Notes: a model not told the origin generated them from the sequence alone. 64,000 bases of DNA from Arcobacter porcinus (GCF_004299785.2 NZ_CP036246.2:1860001-1924000); one strand, 5' to 3'. Counted from the stretch's first letter, positions 1 through 9,133 are shown. Numbers and translations are program-made.

Positions 1-314
1 AAGATAAAGATAATAATAAAACAAGATTTTTTATATTAAGTGATTTTGATAATTCTCCAAGTGGAAATGATAAAACTTCACTTCTTGCAAAATTTCCTGA
101 TGAGCAAGGTATATTAGTTAAGTTTTTAAATGATTTGAATAATGCAAAGATAAACTTAACTAAGATAAAATCACATATTGTAGAAGGTGATTCTATTTTC
201 TTCATAGATTTTGATGGTCATAAAGATGATGAAAATATAAAAGAAGTTTTAGAAAAACATAGTGAAAACGTGAAGATACTTGGATCTTATGTAAAAGAGA
301 TAAAAGATATATAA
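1..314 (+). CDS. pheA: Chorismate mutase/prephenate dehydratase, C-terminal part (partial)
   Basis: This is the 3' end of a gene that begins before the window; the open frame runs from base 3 to a TAA at 312-314. The visible 103 residues contain NKTRFF followed by KTSLLAKF, INLTKIKS and FFIDFDGH, the pattern of the prephenate dehydratase C-terminus and its phenylalanine-sensing ACT domain. The full enzyme converts chorismate via prephenate to phenylpyruvate in phenylalanine synthesis. The usual ESRP allosteric motif of the ACT domain is replaced by KSHI, so feedback control may differ. hisC starts 12 bases downstream, so the two are probably cotranscribed, as pheA and hisC are in Campylobacter jejuni. 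Confidence 0.8.
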   Translation, partial: DKDNNKTRFFILSDFDNSPSGNDKTSLLAKFPDEQGILVKFLNDLNNAKINLTKIKSHIVEGDSIFFIDFDGHKDDENIKEVLEKHSENVKILGSYVKEIKDI

Positions 315-326
315 AAAGGAAACAAA

Positions 327-1430
327 ATGAAATTCAATAAAGTGTTAAAAAATGTGCCTCTATATGAAGCTGGAAAACCAATTGAATTGGTTACAAGAGA
401 GTATGGTATATCTCCTAAAGATGTTGTAAAACTGGCATCAAATGAGAATCCTTATGGAACAAGTCCAAAAGTTGTTAAAAAAATTCAAGATATTGCAAAA
501 GATATGTTTAAATATCCTGATGACTCTATGTATGAGCTTAAAGAAGCTTTAGCTTCAAAATATGAGGTAGAAAGTAATAATATTGTTATTGGTTCAGGAA
601 GTGATCAAATTTTAGAGTTTGCAATTCATGCAAAATGTAATAAAAAATCAAAAGTTTTAATGGCAAAAACAACGTTTGCAATGTATGAAATATATGCAAA
701 ACAAACAGGTGCTGAAATAATTAAAACAAAATCTAGCCAACACAATTTAAAAGAGTTTAGAAAACTTTATAAAAAACATAACCCTGATATAATCTTTCTT
801 TGTATTCCAAACAATCCATTAGGGGAGTGTTTAGATAAAGTAGAAGTTTATGAGTTTTTAGAATCTGTTGATAAAAATACACTTGTGATTATTGATGGTG
901 CATATATGGAATATGCTGCTTATAAAGATATTAATAAAAAAATATCACCAAAAGATTTAATAAATACTTTCACAAATGCAATATATCTTGGAACTTTCTC
1001 AAAAGCTTATGCACTTGGTGGAATGAGAGTTGGATATGGTGTTGCTAATCCAGAAATTATTCAAAATCTATATAAATTAAGAGCTCCTTTTAATATTACA
1101 ACTTTAAGTTTAGCAGCTGCTATTGAAGCATTAAAAGATGAAGAGTTTGTAAATGATTGTATTGATAAAAACTTCAAACAGATGAAAAGATTTGAGAAAT
1201 ATTGTAATGATAATAACTTTGAATATATACCTTCATATACAAACTTTATTACAATCTTATTTAAAAATTTCATATCTAAACAAGTTGCTCAAAAGCTTTT
1301 AGAAAGAGGAATGATAATAAGAGATTTAACTGGTTATGGTTTAAATGCAATTCGTGTAACTATTGGTACAACTACTCAAAATACGAAGTTTTTTAAACTA
1401 TTAAATGAAGTTTTAGAAGAGTTAAAATAG
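327..1430 (+). CDS. hisC: Histidinol-phosphate aminotransferase
   Basis: A fold-type I PLP aminotransferase of 367 residues, the usual length for HisC. It transfers an amino group from glutamate to imidazole-acetol phosphate in histidine synthesis, in the cytoplasm. Visible family marks are ASNENPYG near residues 37-44, PNNPLG at 161-166, IIDGAYMEY around 188-195, and the PLP lysine in [12 protein letters not shown] at about residue 226. The ATG at 327 follows an AAAAGGAAA ribosome-binding site. HisC enzymes of this group can also act on aromatic amino acids, which would suit the position just after pheA; that dual role is inference. Confidence 0.93.
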   Translation: MKFNKVLKNVPLYEAGKPIELVTREYGISPKDVVKLASNENPYGTSPKVVKKIQDIAKDMFKYPDDSMYELKEALASKYEVESNNIVIGSGSDQILEFAIHAKCNKKSKVLMAKTTFAMYEIYAKQTGAEIIKTKSSQHNLKEFRKLYKKHNPDIIFLCIPNNPLGECLDKVEVYEFLESVDKNTLVIIDGAYMEYAAYKDINKKISPKDLINTFTNAIYLGTFSKAYALGGMRVGYGVANPEIIQNLYKLRAPFNITTLSLAAAIEALKDEEFVNDCIDKNFKQMKRFEKYCNDNNFEYIPSYTNFITILFKNFISKQVAQKLLERGMIIRDLTGYGLNAIRVTIGTTTQNTKFFKLLNEVLEELK

Positions 1431-1438
1431 ATTTAAAT

Positions 1439-3244
1439 ATGCAGATAAAAGATAAATCAACTGAAGAATTAATTCAAATATCTAATCAAATTAGAGAAAG
1501 AATCATTGATGTAGTGTCAAGAAAAGGTGGTCATTTTTCATCTACTTTAGGTGCAGTTGAACTGACTTTAGGTATGCATAAAGTTTTTGATGTAAAAAAA
1601 GACCCATTTATTTTTGATGTTTCTCATCAATGCTATGCACATAAACTTCTCACAGAAAGATGGGAAGAGTTTGAAACTGTTAGACAATTTAATGGAATGT
1701 GTGGTTTTACAAAACCAAAAGAACATCCAGCTGACTACTTTGTAGCTGGGCATAGTTCTACTTCTATATCTATTGCAACAGGTGCTGCAAAAGCAATTAA
1801 ATTAAAAAATCAAGATAGAGTTCCTGTTGTTATGATTGGTGATGGCTCTATGAGTGCTGGAATGGTTTATGAAGCTATGAATGAGCTTGGTGATTTAAAA
1901 CTTCCTGTTGTAATAATATTAAATGATAATGAGATGAGTATTGCAAAACCAATTGGAGCAATTTCAAAATATCTATCAAAAATATTAGCAGGAAAGTTTT
2001 ATCAAAGCTTTAAAGCAAGAGTTGATAAATTTATTAGAAACAATATGCCAGAAGGTACAACTTATCTTGCAAAAAGATTTGAGAATTCTATAAAATTAAT
2101 AACTCCTGGAATACTATTTGAAGAGTTGGGAATTGATTATATTGGTCCTATAGATGGTCATGATATTGAAGAGATAATTGATACACTAACTATTGCAAAG
2201 TCTATGAATAAACCAGTTATTGTACATGCAAGAACAACAAAAGGTAAAGGCTATAAAATAGCAGAAGGTCAGCATGAAAAGTGGCATGGAGTTGGTCCTT
2301 TTAATGTTGAAGATGGAGAATTTATAAAAAAATCATCTGATAAAAGTGCAACTGCTGTATATTCAGATGCCCTTTTAAATCTTGCAGAAAAATATGACAA
2401 TGTAGTTGGTGTAACCGCTGCAATGCCTAGTGGAACTGGTTTGGATAAGCTTTTAGATAAATTTCCAGAGAGATTTTGGGATGTTGCAATTGCCGAACAA
2501 CATGCAGTTACATCTATGGCTGCGATGGCGAAAGAGGGATTCAAACCTTTTGTTACAATATACTCAACATTCTTACAAAGAGGATTTGATCAAATAGTTC
2601 ATGATGTTTGTATTATGGATCTACCTGTTGTTTTTGCTATGGATAGAGCTGGAATTGTAGGGAATGATGGAGAGACTCATCAAGGTGTTTTTGATATTAG
2701 CTTTTTAAGATTTATACCAAATATGGTTTTATTTGCTCCAAGAGATAATGAAACTTTAAATTTTGCTTTAGATTTTGCTTATACTTTAAATAAACCATGT
2801 GCTATTAGATATCCAAGAGGAGCTTTTAAGCAGTTAGAGTATAAATCAACTCCCTTTGTTTTAGGTAAATCTGAACTTTTAAAAGATGGAAAATCAAATA
2901 AACTTTTTATTGCATATGGAGCAGGAGTTAATAAAGCGATAGAAGTAGAAAAACTACATGAAGAAGATATTGCAATTTTAGATTTAAGATTTGTAAAACC
3001 CTTAGATAAAGAGATGTTAATCAAACTTTCAAAAGAGTATAACTCTTGGTATATTTTTAGTGATTCACAAAAACAAGGTGGAGTAGCTAGTGCTATTTTA
3101 GAACTATTAAGCGAAGAAAATATACTAAATATTAGTGTAAACTCTTTTGAATATGATGATATATTTATAGAACATGGTGATACTAAACTTGTAGAAGAAT
3201 CACTTAATTTATTGCCTGAACAGTTAGTAAAAAGAGTTATATAG
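1439..3244 (+). CDS. dxs: 1-deoxy-D-xylulose-5-phosphate synthase
   Basis: A thiamine-diphosphate enzyme of 601 residues that condenses pyruvate and glyceraldehyde 3-phosphate, the first step of the MEP isoprenoid pathway. The N-terminal third has GGHFSSTLG and the TPP/Mg motif GDGSMSAGMVYEAMN near residue 140. The transketolase-like pyrimidine domain has AEQHAVTSMAAMA and DRAGIVGNDGETHQG, and a C-terminal transketolase domain follows. It starts 8 bases after hisC with no clear Shine-Dalgarno, so it may depend on translational coupling. In C. jejuni the flagellar genes fliF, fliG and fliH lie between hisC and dxs; here they are absent. Its product feeds the UppS step encoded at 40593-41285. 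Confidence 0.95.
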   Translation: MQIKDKSTEELIQISNQIRERIIDVVSRKGGHFSSTLGAVELTLGMHKVFDVKKDPFIFDVSHQCYAHKLLTERWEEFETVRQFNGMCGFTKPKEHPADYFVAGHSSTSISIATGAAKAIKLKNQDRVPVVMIGDGSMSAGMVYEAMNELGDLKLPVVIILNDNEMSIAKPIGAISKYLSKILAGKFYQSFKARVDKFIRNNMPEGTTYLAKRFENSIKLITPGILFEELGIDYIGPIDGHDIEEIIDTLTIAKSMNKPVIVHARTTKGKGYKIAEGQHEKWHGVGPFNVEDGEFIKKSSDKSATAVYSDALLNLAEKYDNVVGVTAAMPSGTGLDKLLDKFPERFWDVAIAEQHAVTSMAAMAKEGFKPFVTIYSTFLQRGFDQIVHDVCIMDLPVVFAMDRAGIVGNDGETHQGVFDISFLRFIPNMVLFAPRDNETLNFALDFAYTLNKPCAIRYPRGAFKQLEYKSTPFVLGKSELLKDGKSNKLFIAYGAGVNKAIEVEKLHEEDIAILDLRFVKPLDKEMLIKLSKEYNSWYIFSDSQKQGGVASAILELLSEENILNISVNSFEYDDIFIEHGDTKLVEESLNLLPEQLVKRVI

Positions 3245-3261
3245 GACAAATAGTATCTTGT

Positions 3262-3304
3262 ATTATAAGTAAAAATTATAATATTTCTCAAAAAAAACTA
3301 TAAT
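3262..3304 (+). promoter_or_regulatory. Candidate promoter and operator of the cytochrome c peroxidase gene
   Basis: A consensus -10 hexamer TATAAT lies at 3299-3304, about 60 bases before the ATG. Upstream is a perfect inverted repeat, ATTATAA at 3262-3268 and TTATAAT at 3276-3282 with a 7-base spacer. Its right arm covers the place expected for the -35 hexamer. A repressor there would block RNA polymerase. The region is AT-rich, so the repeat could be chance. No regulator is assigned. Confidence 0.4.
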
Positions 3305-3327
3305 TTAACCTCTATTTAATAAAAATT

Positions 3328-3357
3328 CTCCTATGATTTAATAAATCATTTAGGAGG
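3328..3357 (+). promoter_or_regulatory. Hairpin covering the ribosome-binding site of the cytochrome c peroxidase gene
   Basis: In the leader, CTCCTA (3328-3333) can pair with TAGGAG (3351-3356), and TGATT (3334-3338) with AATCA (3344-3348), leaving a 5-base loop and a 2-base bulge. The 3' arm contains the AGGAGG Shine-Dalgarno that serves the ATG at 3364. The structure could therefore hide the ribosome-binding site, as RNA thermometers or protein-bound leaders do. That it acts as a switch is inference. Confidence 0.5.
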
Positions 3358-3363
3358 AAAATA

Positions 3364-4389
3364 ATGAAATTTAAAATTACTTTAGCAATACTTTGTTGTG
3401 CTACTTTTTCATTTGCAAATGAAGCACTAATTAAAAAAGCAAAAGATTCAGGTCTTAAGGCTATTCCTGCAAATAAATCAGAACTTATGAAGTTAATTGA
3501 TACAGATCCAAAAGATCCAATCACTGATGCAAAAGTAGAGTTAGGAAAAAAGTTATACTTTGATCCAAGACTTTCAAGAAGTAACCTTATTTCATGTAAT
3601 ACATGTCATAACTTAGCTCTTGGGGGAGCTGATGGAGTTCCAGCTGCTATTGGTCATGGATGGACAGCAAATCCATTTCATTTAAACTCACCAACTGTTT
3701 ATAACTCTGTATTCTTTAAAGCACAATTCTGGGATGGAAGAAGTCCACACCTTGCTGATCAAGCAGCTGGACCAATTCAAGCTGGACCTGAAATGGCAGC
3801 ACCACCTGCACTTGTTGAGCAAAGAATAAACTCAATACCTGCTTATGTTGAAGAGTTTAAAAATGCTTACGGAAAAGATACAAAAGTAGATTTCAAAATA
3901 ATCACTGAAACTATTGCAACTTTTGAAAAAACTTTAGTTACTCCATCAAGATTTGATGATTTTTTAAATGGTGATTCAAAAGCTCTTACAAAAGCAGAGC
4001 AAGATGGATTAAATCTATTTTTATCAAAAGGTTGTACAGCTTGTCATACAGGAATTGCTCTTGGTGGAACAATGCAACCATTCCAAATTGCTAACCAATA
4101 TAAATTTATTAGTGTAGGTGGTTTTAAAGGTGATGAAAATGGTATGGTAAAAACTCCAACTTTAAGAAATATTACTCAAACAGCACCATATTTCCATAAT
4201 GGACAATTCTGGTCATTAAGTGATGCAATTAAAGAGATGGGTTCAGTACAATTAGGAATTAAAATTAACGATGCAGAAGCTTCAAAAATCATAACATTTT
4301 TGAAAACTTTAGATGGAAGAATGCCTGATTTTGTATATCCACAACTTCCAGCAAGTACAGAAGAGACAGCAAAACCAACATTTGACTAA
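3364..4389 (+). CDS. Di-haem cytochrome c peroxidase, periplasmic
   Basis: A secreted protein of 341 residues with an N-terminal signal peptide (KITLAILCCATFSFA) and two c-type haem motifs, SCNTCH near residue 79 and GCTACH near residue 220. This is the arrangement of bacterial di-haem peroxidases (CcpA/MauG superfamily), which reduce hydrogen peroxide to water in the periplasm with electrons from cytochrome c. LGKKLYFDPRLS and PTLRNITQTAPYFHNG are typical flanking motifs. The ATG at 3364 sits 6 bases after a strong AGGAGG. The gene appears monocistronic, with its own promoter, a hairpin leader and a terminator at 4410-4446. Low-oxygen Campylobacterota commonly carry several such peroxidases. 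Confidence 0.92.
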   Translation: MKFKITLAILCCATFSFANEALIKKAKDSGLKAIPANKSELMKLIDTDPKDPITDAKVELGKKLYFDPRLSRSNLISCNTCHNLALGGADGVPAAIGHGWTANPFHLNSPTVYNSVFFKAQFWDGRSPHLADQAAGPIQAGPEMAAPPALVEQRINSIPAYVEEFKNAYGKDTKVDFKIITETIATFEKTLVTPSRFDDFLNGDSKALTKAEQDGLNLFLSKGCTACHTGIALGGTMQPFQIANQYKFISVGGFKGDENGMVKTPTLRNITQTAPYFHNGQFWSLSDAIKEMGSVQLGIKINDAEASKIITFLKTLDGRMPDFVYPQLPASTEETAKPTFD

Positions 4390-4409
4390 TCTTGCTTTAC
4401 TTTCAATTT

Positions 4410-4446
4410 AAAAGGCTAAGAGTTTTAAACTTTTAGCCTTTTTTTA
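4410..4446. terminator. Bidirectional rho-independent terminator
   Basis: AAAAGGCTAA (4410-4419) pairs with TTAGCCTTTT (4433-4442), and the intervening bases add a smaller inner stem. A T-run follows on the plus strand and an A-run precedes the stem, so it can end both the peroxidase transcript and the convergent maf transcript. Confidence 0.8.
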
Positions 4447-4995
4447 TATTTTTAAAAAGGGAATTAATTTTTCTATACTAAGTCCCATAGCTGTACTTTC
4501 AAGCCCGATAACATTTTTTATATATGGTTTACAAAAACCTTCAACCATAATAGCTCCTGCTTTTCCAAAACATTCGCCTGATTTAATATAGTTTTCTATA
4601 TCTTTTTTATCAAACTCCATAAATTCATATGTTGTGATTGAAATATCAATAAGTTCTAGCTCTTTACTTTTAAAGATCATACAAGATATTACAGAGGTTT
4701 TATTTCCACTTTGAAGCTCTAACATATATTTTGCATCATTAAAATCTTTTGCTTTTCTAAGAAGTTTTCCTTCACAAGTAACGACACTATCTGCTACAAG
4801 CAAAGGCATATCTTCTACTGTATATTTACTATATAGCTCTTCAAACTTCCCTTTTGTAGCTAAAAAACAGAACTCTTTTGGATTAGTTGTTTTTATACTA
4901 TCTTCATCAAAATTTCCACCATTTTGTATAAAATCTATATTAAAACTTTTTAGAATTTGTGCTCTTGTTGGTGAATTTGAACCAAGTCTTATCAA
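4444..4995 (-). CDS. maf: Maf-family nucleoside triphosphate pyrophosphatase
   Basis: A cytoplasmic protein of 183 residues of the Maf/HAM1-like family, which hydrolyses non-canonical or modified nucleoside triphosphates to monophosphates; some members affect septum formation. The N-terminal RLGSNSPTRAQIL corresponds to the family's S.SPRR.LL motif. DSVV, KAKDFNDAKYML and the C-terminal GLESTAMGLSIEKLIPFL match conserved blocks. It converges on the peroxidase gene and shares its terminator. It is unrelated to the motility accessory factor at 50815-52857, which is also often called Maf. Confidence 0.85.
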   Translation of the reverse strand: MIRLGSNSPTRAQILKSFNIDFIQNGGNFDEDSIKTTNPKEFCFLATKGKFEELYSKYTVEDMPLLVADSVVTCEGKLLRKAKDFNDAKYMLELQSGNKTSVISCMIFKSKELELIDISITTYEFMEFDKKDIENYIKSGECFGKAGAIMVEGFCKPYIKNVIGLESTAMGLSIEKLIPFLKI

Positions 4996-5062
4996 AACTT
5001 ATCCTTTTTGCTTAGATTATACTAAGTTTTTATATAATACATTTTTACAAAAAAGGTTTTAA

Positions 5063-6346
5063 ATGCTATTTTTATCAAGACTTTCAGGTCTTTTAATATT
5101 TCTTAGTTTTATTTTTACTATTTACTCATACTTTATAGATAATAGCTTTAATATATTTGCTGTTTCTTCTATTTGGATAGCTTCTATATTACTTTTTCCA
5201 ACTCTAAAATCAAAAAAACTAATCATAATTTTATTAATATTCTCTTTTATAGCTTTTTTATATAGCTATTTAAATGACTTTTATATAGATTTTGAAAAGA
5301 TCTTTAGTATAAACTTATATCTTCTAATCCTTTTAATTTCTGTAAGCTTTTTAAAGCTTGTTGCAATCCCAAAAGAAGATAAAGAGACTTTACTAAATGG
5401 TAAAAAAGCATTTATTAAAACATATTTAGGAATACACCTATTTGGTTCTGTTATTAATATCTCTTCTTTACTTTTGGTTGCAGATAAAATGTATAAAAAA
5501 GGTGCTTTATCCTCTTTACAAATAATAGTTTTAACTCGTTCTTTCGCAAGTGATGCATACTGGTCACCATTCTTTGTTGCTTTTGCAGCAGCATTAACTT
5601 ATGCACCAAATTTGAATACATTTTCTATAATTTCATTTGGTCTTATATTGGCTATTTTTTCTTTTATAATTACCTACTTTGAAGTAACAAAAAACAAGTT
5701 TGATTTAGACAATTTTTATGGTTATCCTCTATCTTTAGAAAATCTTTTTTTACCAGCTATTTTAGCTTTTCTTGTGATTGTTACTCATTTTTATTTTGAA
5801 GATTTAAAAATAATATTGCTTATTTCATCATTTGCATTTGCTCTTACAGTTATTATTTTACCTATGAAAAAAGGTTTAAAACCTAGTTTTCTTATATTAA
5901 AAGATTATATCTTTGATGATTTACCAAAAATGAAAAGTGAAATATCACTATTTTTGGTTGCTGGACTTTTTGGTATTTTAGCTGGAAGTGTTTTACTAGG
6001 ATTAAATTTTAGCTTTCCTTTTGAGATTTTTGATTATAAAATAGCTTCTATAATTCTTTTTATATTTATTGCCCTCTCTTTTGTAGGAATTCATCCAATA
6101 ATATCAATATCAATTTTTGCAGATTTTTTTATAGATGCAAATCATACTTTATTGGCGATGACTTTTTTGATGGCTTGGGCAACAACTGTTTCAACATCAC
6201 CAATCTCAGGATTAAATCTTACAATGAGCTCAAGATACTCTTGTAGTGCTAAAGAGATCTTTAAACTAAACTTCTTTTATAGTATAAAAATGTATTTAGC
6301 TTGTGTTGCTTTACTTTTTCTACTATCAAAGTTTTTAGCGATTTAA
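5063..6346 (+). CDS. Multi-pass membrane protein, possible ion or organic-anion transporter
   Basis: An integral membrane protein of 427 residues, with about ten to twelve hydrophobic segments along its length. I do not recognise a specific family. The most distinctive stretches are TRSFASDAYWSPFFVAFAAA in the first half and ATTVSTSPISGLNLTMSSRY in the second. They may be equivalent re-entrant regions of a two-repeat carrier, as in the ion transporter (ArsB/NhaD/DASS-like) superfamily; that placement is a guess. It begins after an AAAAAGG ribosome-binding site. Its stop codon overlaps the stop of the convergent marC gene by 4 bases. Confidence 0.6.
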   Translation: MLFLSRLSGLLIFLSFIFTIYSYFIDNSFNIFAVSSIWIASILLFPTLKSKKLIIILLIFSFIAFLYSYLNDFYIDFEKIFSINLYLLILLISVSFLKLVAIPKEDKETLLNGKKAFIKTYLGIHLFGSVINISSLLLVADKMYKKGALSSLQIIVLTRSFASDAYWSPFFVAFAAALTYAPNLNTFSIISFGLILAIFSFIITYFEVTKNKFDLDNFYGYPLSLENLFLPAILAFLVIVTHFYFEDLKIILLISSFAFALTVIILPMKKGLKPSFLILKDYIFDDLPKMKSEISLFLVAGLFGILAGSVLLGLNFSFPFEIFDYKIASIILFIFIALSFVGIHPIISISIFADFFIDANHTLLAMTFLMAWATTVSTSPISGLNLTMSSRYSCSAKEIFKLNFFYSIKMYLACVALLFLLSKFLAI

Positions 6347-6942
6347 AGGTTGAAAAAGCCTTTTATACCTGTAAACATAATTTGTGCTGATAAAGCAGAT
6401 AAAATCAATCCTGTGATTTTGGAAATTATCAATAATCCCTCTTTTCTTATAAGTTTTTCAATTAATGATGATAAATAAAGCATAGTTCCTATTGTTAATA
6501 TTGCAAATAGTAGTGCAAAACCAGCTGTTAATTTTGCTTGAAAACTTTGGAACTCTATTCCAAAAACCAAAAGGATTCCTATTGTTCCTGGTCCAATTGT
6601 AATTGGTAAAGCCAAAGGAACAACAGCTAACTCTTGTAAGTTCTTATCATTTAGTTTTTGTCCATCCTTATTTCCATAAATTAAACCAATTGCTGTTACA
6701 AAAAGTAGTGCTCCAGCTCCAATTTTAAAAGCATCTAATGTAATACCAAATATAGAGAATATATGTTCTCCAAAAAATAGAAGAATAAAAGCCATTATTA
6801 TTACTGAAATTGTAACTTTTATAGCTAGTTTTCTTTTCTCTTCTATTGTTGCATCACTTGTTACAGTTAAGAATACACTTAATACAAAAAAAGGTGTCAT
6901 AATAAAGAACATCTTTAAATAAGTAGATAAAAAAAGCTCCAT
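6343..6942 (-). CDS. MarC-family membrane protein
   Basis: An inner-membrane protein of 199 residues with about six transmembrane helices. FFIMTPFFVLSVFLTVT near the start, a central LPITIGPGTIG and a C-terminal SAQIMFTGIKGF are the pattern of the MarC/UPF0056 family. The family was named for its place beside the E. coli mar locus and has no established transport function; the early link to multidrug resistance is disputed. The gene follows the SGNH hydrolase gene after only 4 bases, so the two are probably one transcript. Confidence 0.85.
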   Translation of the reverse strand: MELFLSTYLKMFFIMTPFFVLSVFLTVTSDATIEEKRKLAIKVTISVIIMAFILLFFGEHIFSIFGITLDAFKIGAGALLFVTAIGLIYGNKDGQKLNDKNLQELAVVPLALPITIGPGTIGILLVFGIEFQSFQAKLTAGFALLFAILTIGTMLYLSSLIEKLIRKEGLLIISKITGLILSALSAQIMFTGIKGFFNL

Positions 6943-6946
6943 ATTC

Positions 6947-7573
6947 TTATCTCCTATTCTCTTTTAAAAAGTTTATCCATAATTGATAAGCTTCTCCATT
7001 TAAGTGCAGATCATCTTTTGTATATTGTGAGTTTAATATTTTATTTTCAGATAATATAGTATTCAAATCAATAAAATTTATATCTTTTGACTTTGCAAAA
7101 TCTTCTAAATATCTATTTAATATCTCTATTTCATTATTAAAATTGGATTTTCTACTTTCACCAATATATAATGTAGATTGAATATTTACTTTTATTTTTT
7201 TATTTAAAAAATATTTAACTATCTCTTTATAGTTTTTAAATACCTCTTTAGCATTTGATCCTCTCATAATATCGTTTACTCCAATCATTATGTAAACCTC
7301 CTCGATATTTGAGCTAATTGTATGAACTCTATCTAAAATCCCTAAAGTTGTATCTCCACTAATTCCCCTATTTTGAACAACTTCTCCCCAAAGTTCACTC
7401 CATTCTCCTTCATCAGTTATAGAATCACCAAGCATCATTATTTTTGAAATATTTGTATCTTTTAACATAAAAAATTGACTCACCTTATGCTTATAATATG
7501 GATCATTTTGTATTGTCCACTCATTAGAATAAGTGTAAATAGCAAAAAAAAGCAAAATAGATAATAGTTTCAT
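6947..7573 (-). CDS. SGNH/GDSL-family hydrolase, exported
   Basis: A serine esterase/lipase-like protein of 208 residues. The four SGNH blocks are visible: MLGDSITDEGEW with the nucleophile serine, a glycine block around NRGISGDTT, MIGVNDI (GxND) and KDDLHLNGEAY with the Asp-His pair. A start at 7573 gives MKLLSILLFFAIYTYS, a signal peptide, and follows a good AGGAGA. A longer frame could begin 30 bases upstream but lacks these features. It likely deacylates an envelope lipid, peptidoglycan or glycan substrate in the periplasm; the substrate is not evident. Confidence 0.82.
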   Translation of the reverse strand: MKLLSILLFFAIYTYSNEWTIQNDPYYKHKVSQFFMLKDTNISKIMMLGDSITDEGEWSELWGEVVQNRGISGDTTLGILDRVHTISSNIEEVYIMIGVNDIMRGSNAKEVFKNYKEIVKYFLNKKIKVNIQSTLYIGESRKSNFNNEIEILNRYLEDFAKSKDINFIDLNTILSENKILNSQYTKDDLHLNGEAYQLWINFLKENRR

Positions 7574-7692
7574 ATCGTCTCCTATTTTTTGATATTGTAG
7601 CAAAATGTAATTAATATGTAATATTTATTATAATTTAAAACTATTAACTAGTAATTTATACTATAATTCAAAAAAATTATTTAGGAGTACTT

Positions 7693-9102
7693 ATGTCGCA
7701 GAAAAATATTAAGCTACTAATACCTGTATTAATAGCCTTAGTAATTTGGTTTATCCCCGCACCTGAAGGTTTATCTCAGGACTCTTGGAGATATCTAGGA
7801 GTATTTATAGCAGTAATTATAGGGCTTATTCTTGAGCCTATTCCAGCAGCACTTATTGGTTTTGTAGGAATATCTTTTGTTGCTGCTGTAGGTCTTATAG
7901 GAAACTCTAAAGAGAGTATCAATTGGGCTTTATCAGGTTTTTCAAACACTACAATTTGGTTAATTTTTGCAGCATTTATGTTTGCAGCTGGTTACAAAAA
8001 AACAGGTTTAGGTAAAAGAATCTCTTTACTTATGGTTAAATATATGGGTAAAAGCTCTTTAGGTTTAGGTTATGCTGTTGCATTCTCTGATTTAGCTTTA
8101 GCTCCATTTATGCCATCAAACACTGCAAGAAGTGGTGGAACAATTTATCCTGTTGCTATTCATATTCCAGAAATATTTGGTTCATATCCAGATAAAGATC
8201 CAAGAAAACTTGGTGCTTATATATCTTGGGTTGCTATTGCATCTACATGTGTAACAAGTTCTATGTTCTTAACAGCTCTTGCACCAAACGTTTTAGCAGT
8301 TGGAATGGTTGCTCAACACGATGCACATATTATTGTTCCTTGGATGGAGTGGGCAAAAATAATGCTACCTCTTATGATTCCTCTATTTTTATTAACTCCA
8401 TGGCTTACTTATGTAGTTTATCCACCAACACAAAAGAAATCTCCTGAAGCTCCAGCTTGGGCAGCAGAAGAACTTAAAAAATTAGGTGGAGTTACATTTA
8501 AAGAGTATTTAATGCTAGGTCTTGCTTTAGTTGCACTTGTTCTTTGGATATTTGGAAAAGAGGTTGGAATAGACTCTACAACAACTGCTATTTGTGTTGT
8601 TTCAGTAATTATTTTATCAGGTATTTTAACTTGGGATGATTTACTTTCAGACAAAGCAGCATTTAACGTATTTATTTGGTTTGCTACTTTAGTTGCTTTA
8701 GCAGATGGTTTAAAGAAAGTTGGTTTAATTAAATATCTTGAATCAAATATTTCAAGTATATTTACAGATATAAGTGTAACAACAGCTGTTATTACATTAA
8801 TAGTTGTTTTCTATATTTTACACTATTTCTTTGCTAGTACAACGGCACATGTTAGTGCTTTAGTTCCAGTATTTATTACTATTGCTGTAGCTATTTTACC
8901 AGCTGAGCAAGTTCTTCCATTTACTATTCTTTTACTTGGAAGTTTAGGAGTTATGGGAATTATCACTCCTTATGGTTGTGGTCCTTCTCCTATTTGGTAT
9001 GGAGCTGGTTATATTTCACAAGCAAAATGGTGGTCATTGGGTGCTATATTTGGTACTATTTATTTAATACCAATCATTATTGGAGTATTTATATTCCTTT
9101 AA
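7693..9102 (+). CDS. SLC13/DASS-family anion transporter
   Basis: A polytopic inner-membrane carrier of 469 residues of the divalent anion:sodium symporter family, which moves dicarboxylates, citrate, 2-oxoglutarate or sulfate. Family features are LSGFSNTTIWLIFAAFMFA and PFMPSNTARSGGTIYPVA in the first half, and FFASTTAHVSALVPVF and MGIITPYGCGPSPIWYGAGY in the second. The two SNT/TTA-type motifs are the substrate and sodium sites of the two inverted repeats. The last motif resembles the 2-oxoglutarate/malate (DiT/CitT) branch, so a C4/C5-dicarboxylate is likely. It is preceded by TTTAGGAGT. TATAAT at 7662-7667 is a possible -10. Confidence 0.88.
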   Translation: MSQKNIKLLIPVLIALVIWFIPAPEGLSQDSWRYLGVFIAVIIGLILEPIPAALIGFVGISFVAAVGLIGNSKESINWALSGFSNTTIWLIFAAFMFAAGYKKTGLGKRISLLMVKYMGKSSLGLGYAVAFSDLALAPFMPSNTARSGGTIYPVAIHIPEIFGSYPDKDPRKLGAYISWVAIASTCVTSSMFLTALAPNVLAVGMVAQHDAHIIVPWMEWAKIMLPLMIPLFLLTPWLTYVVYPPTQKKSPEAPAWAAEELKKLGGVTFKEYLMLGLALVALVLWIFGKEVGIDSTTTAICVVSVIILSGILTWDDLLSDKAAFNVFIWFATLVALADGLKKVGLIKYLESNISSIFTDISVTTAVITLIVVFYILHYFFASTTAHVSALVPVFITIAVAILPAEQVLPFTILLLGSLGVMGIITPYGCGPSPIWYGAGYISQAKWWSLGAIFGTIYLIPIIIGVFIFL

Positions 9103-9133
9103 AAATTAAAAGAGAGTTTTTCTCTTTTAATTT
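9103..9133. terminator. Bidirectional terminator
   Basis: A perfect 13-base stem, AAATTAAAAGAGA (9103-9115) against TCTCTTTTAATTT (9121-9133), with a 5-base loop. It lies between the convergent SLC13 and TauE/SafE genes and touches the stop codon of the latter. Confidence 0.8.

Noticed and set aside
2779-3291. Antisense frame of 170 residues over dxs
   Set aside because: The dxs frame is unambiguous here; low-complexity Ser/Leu composition is typical of reverse reading of AT-rich genes.
4444-4995. Possible flagellar role because of the name Maf
   Set aside because: The motifs are those of the nucleotide pyrophosphatase family; the flagellar motility accessory factor is the unrelated gene at 50815-52857.
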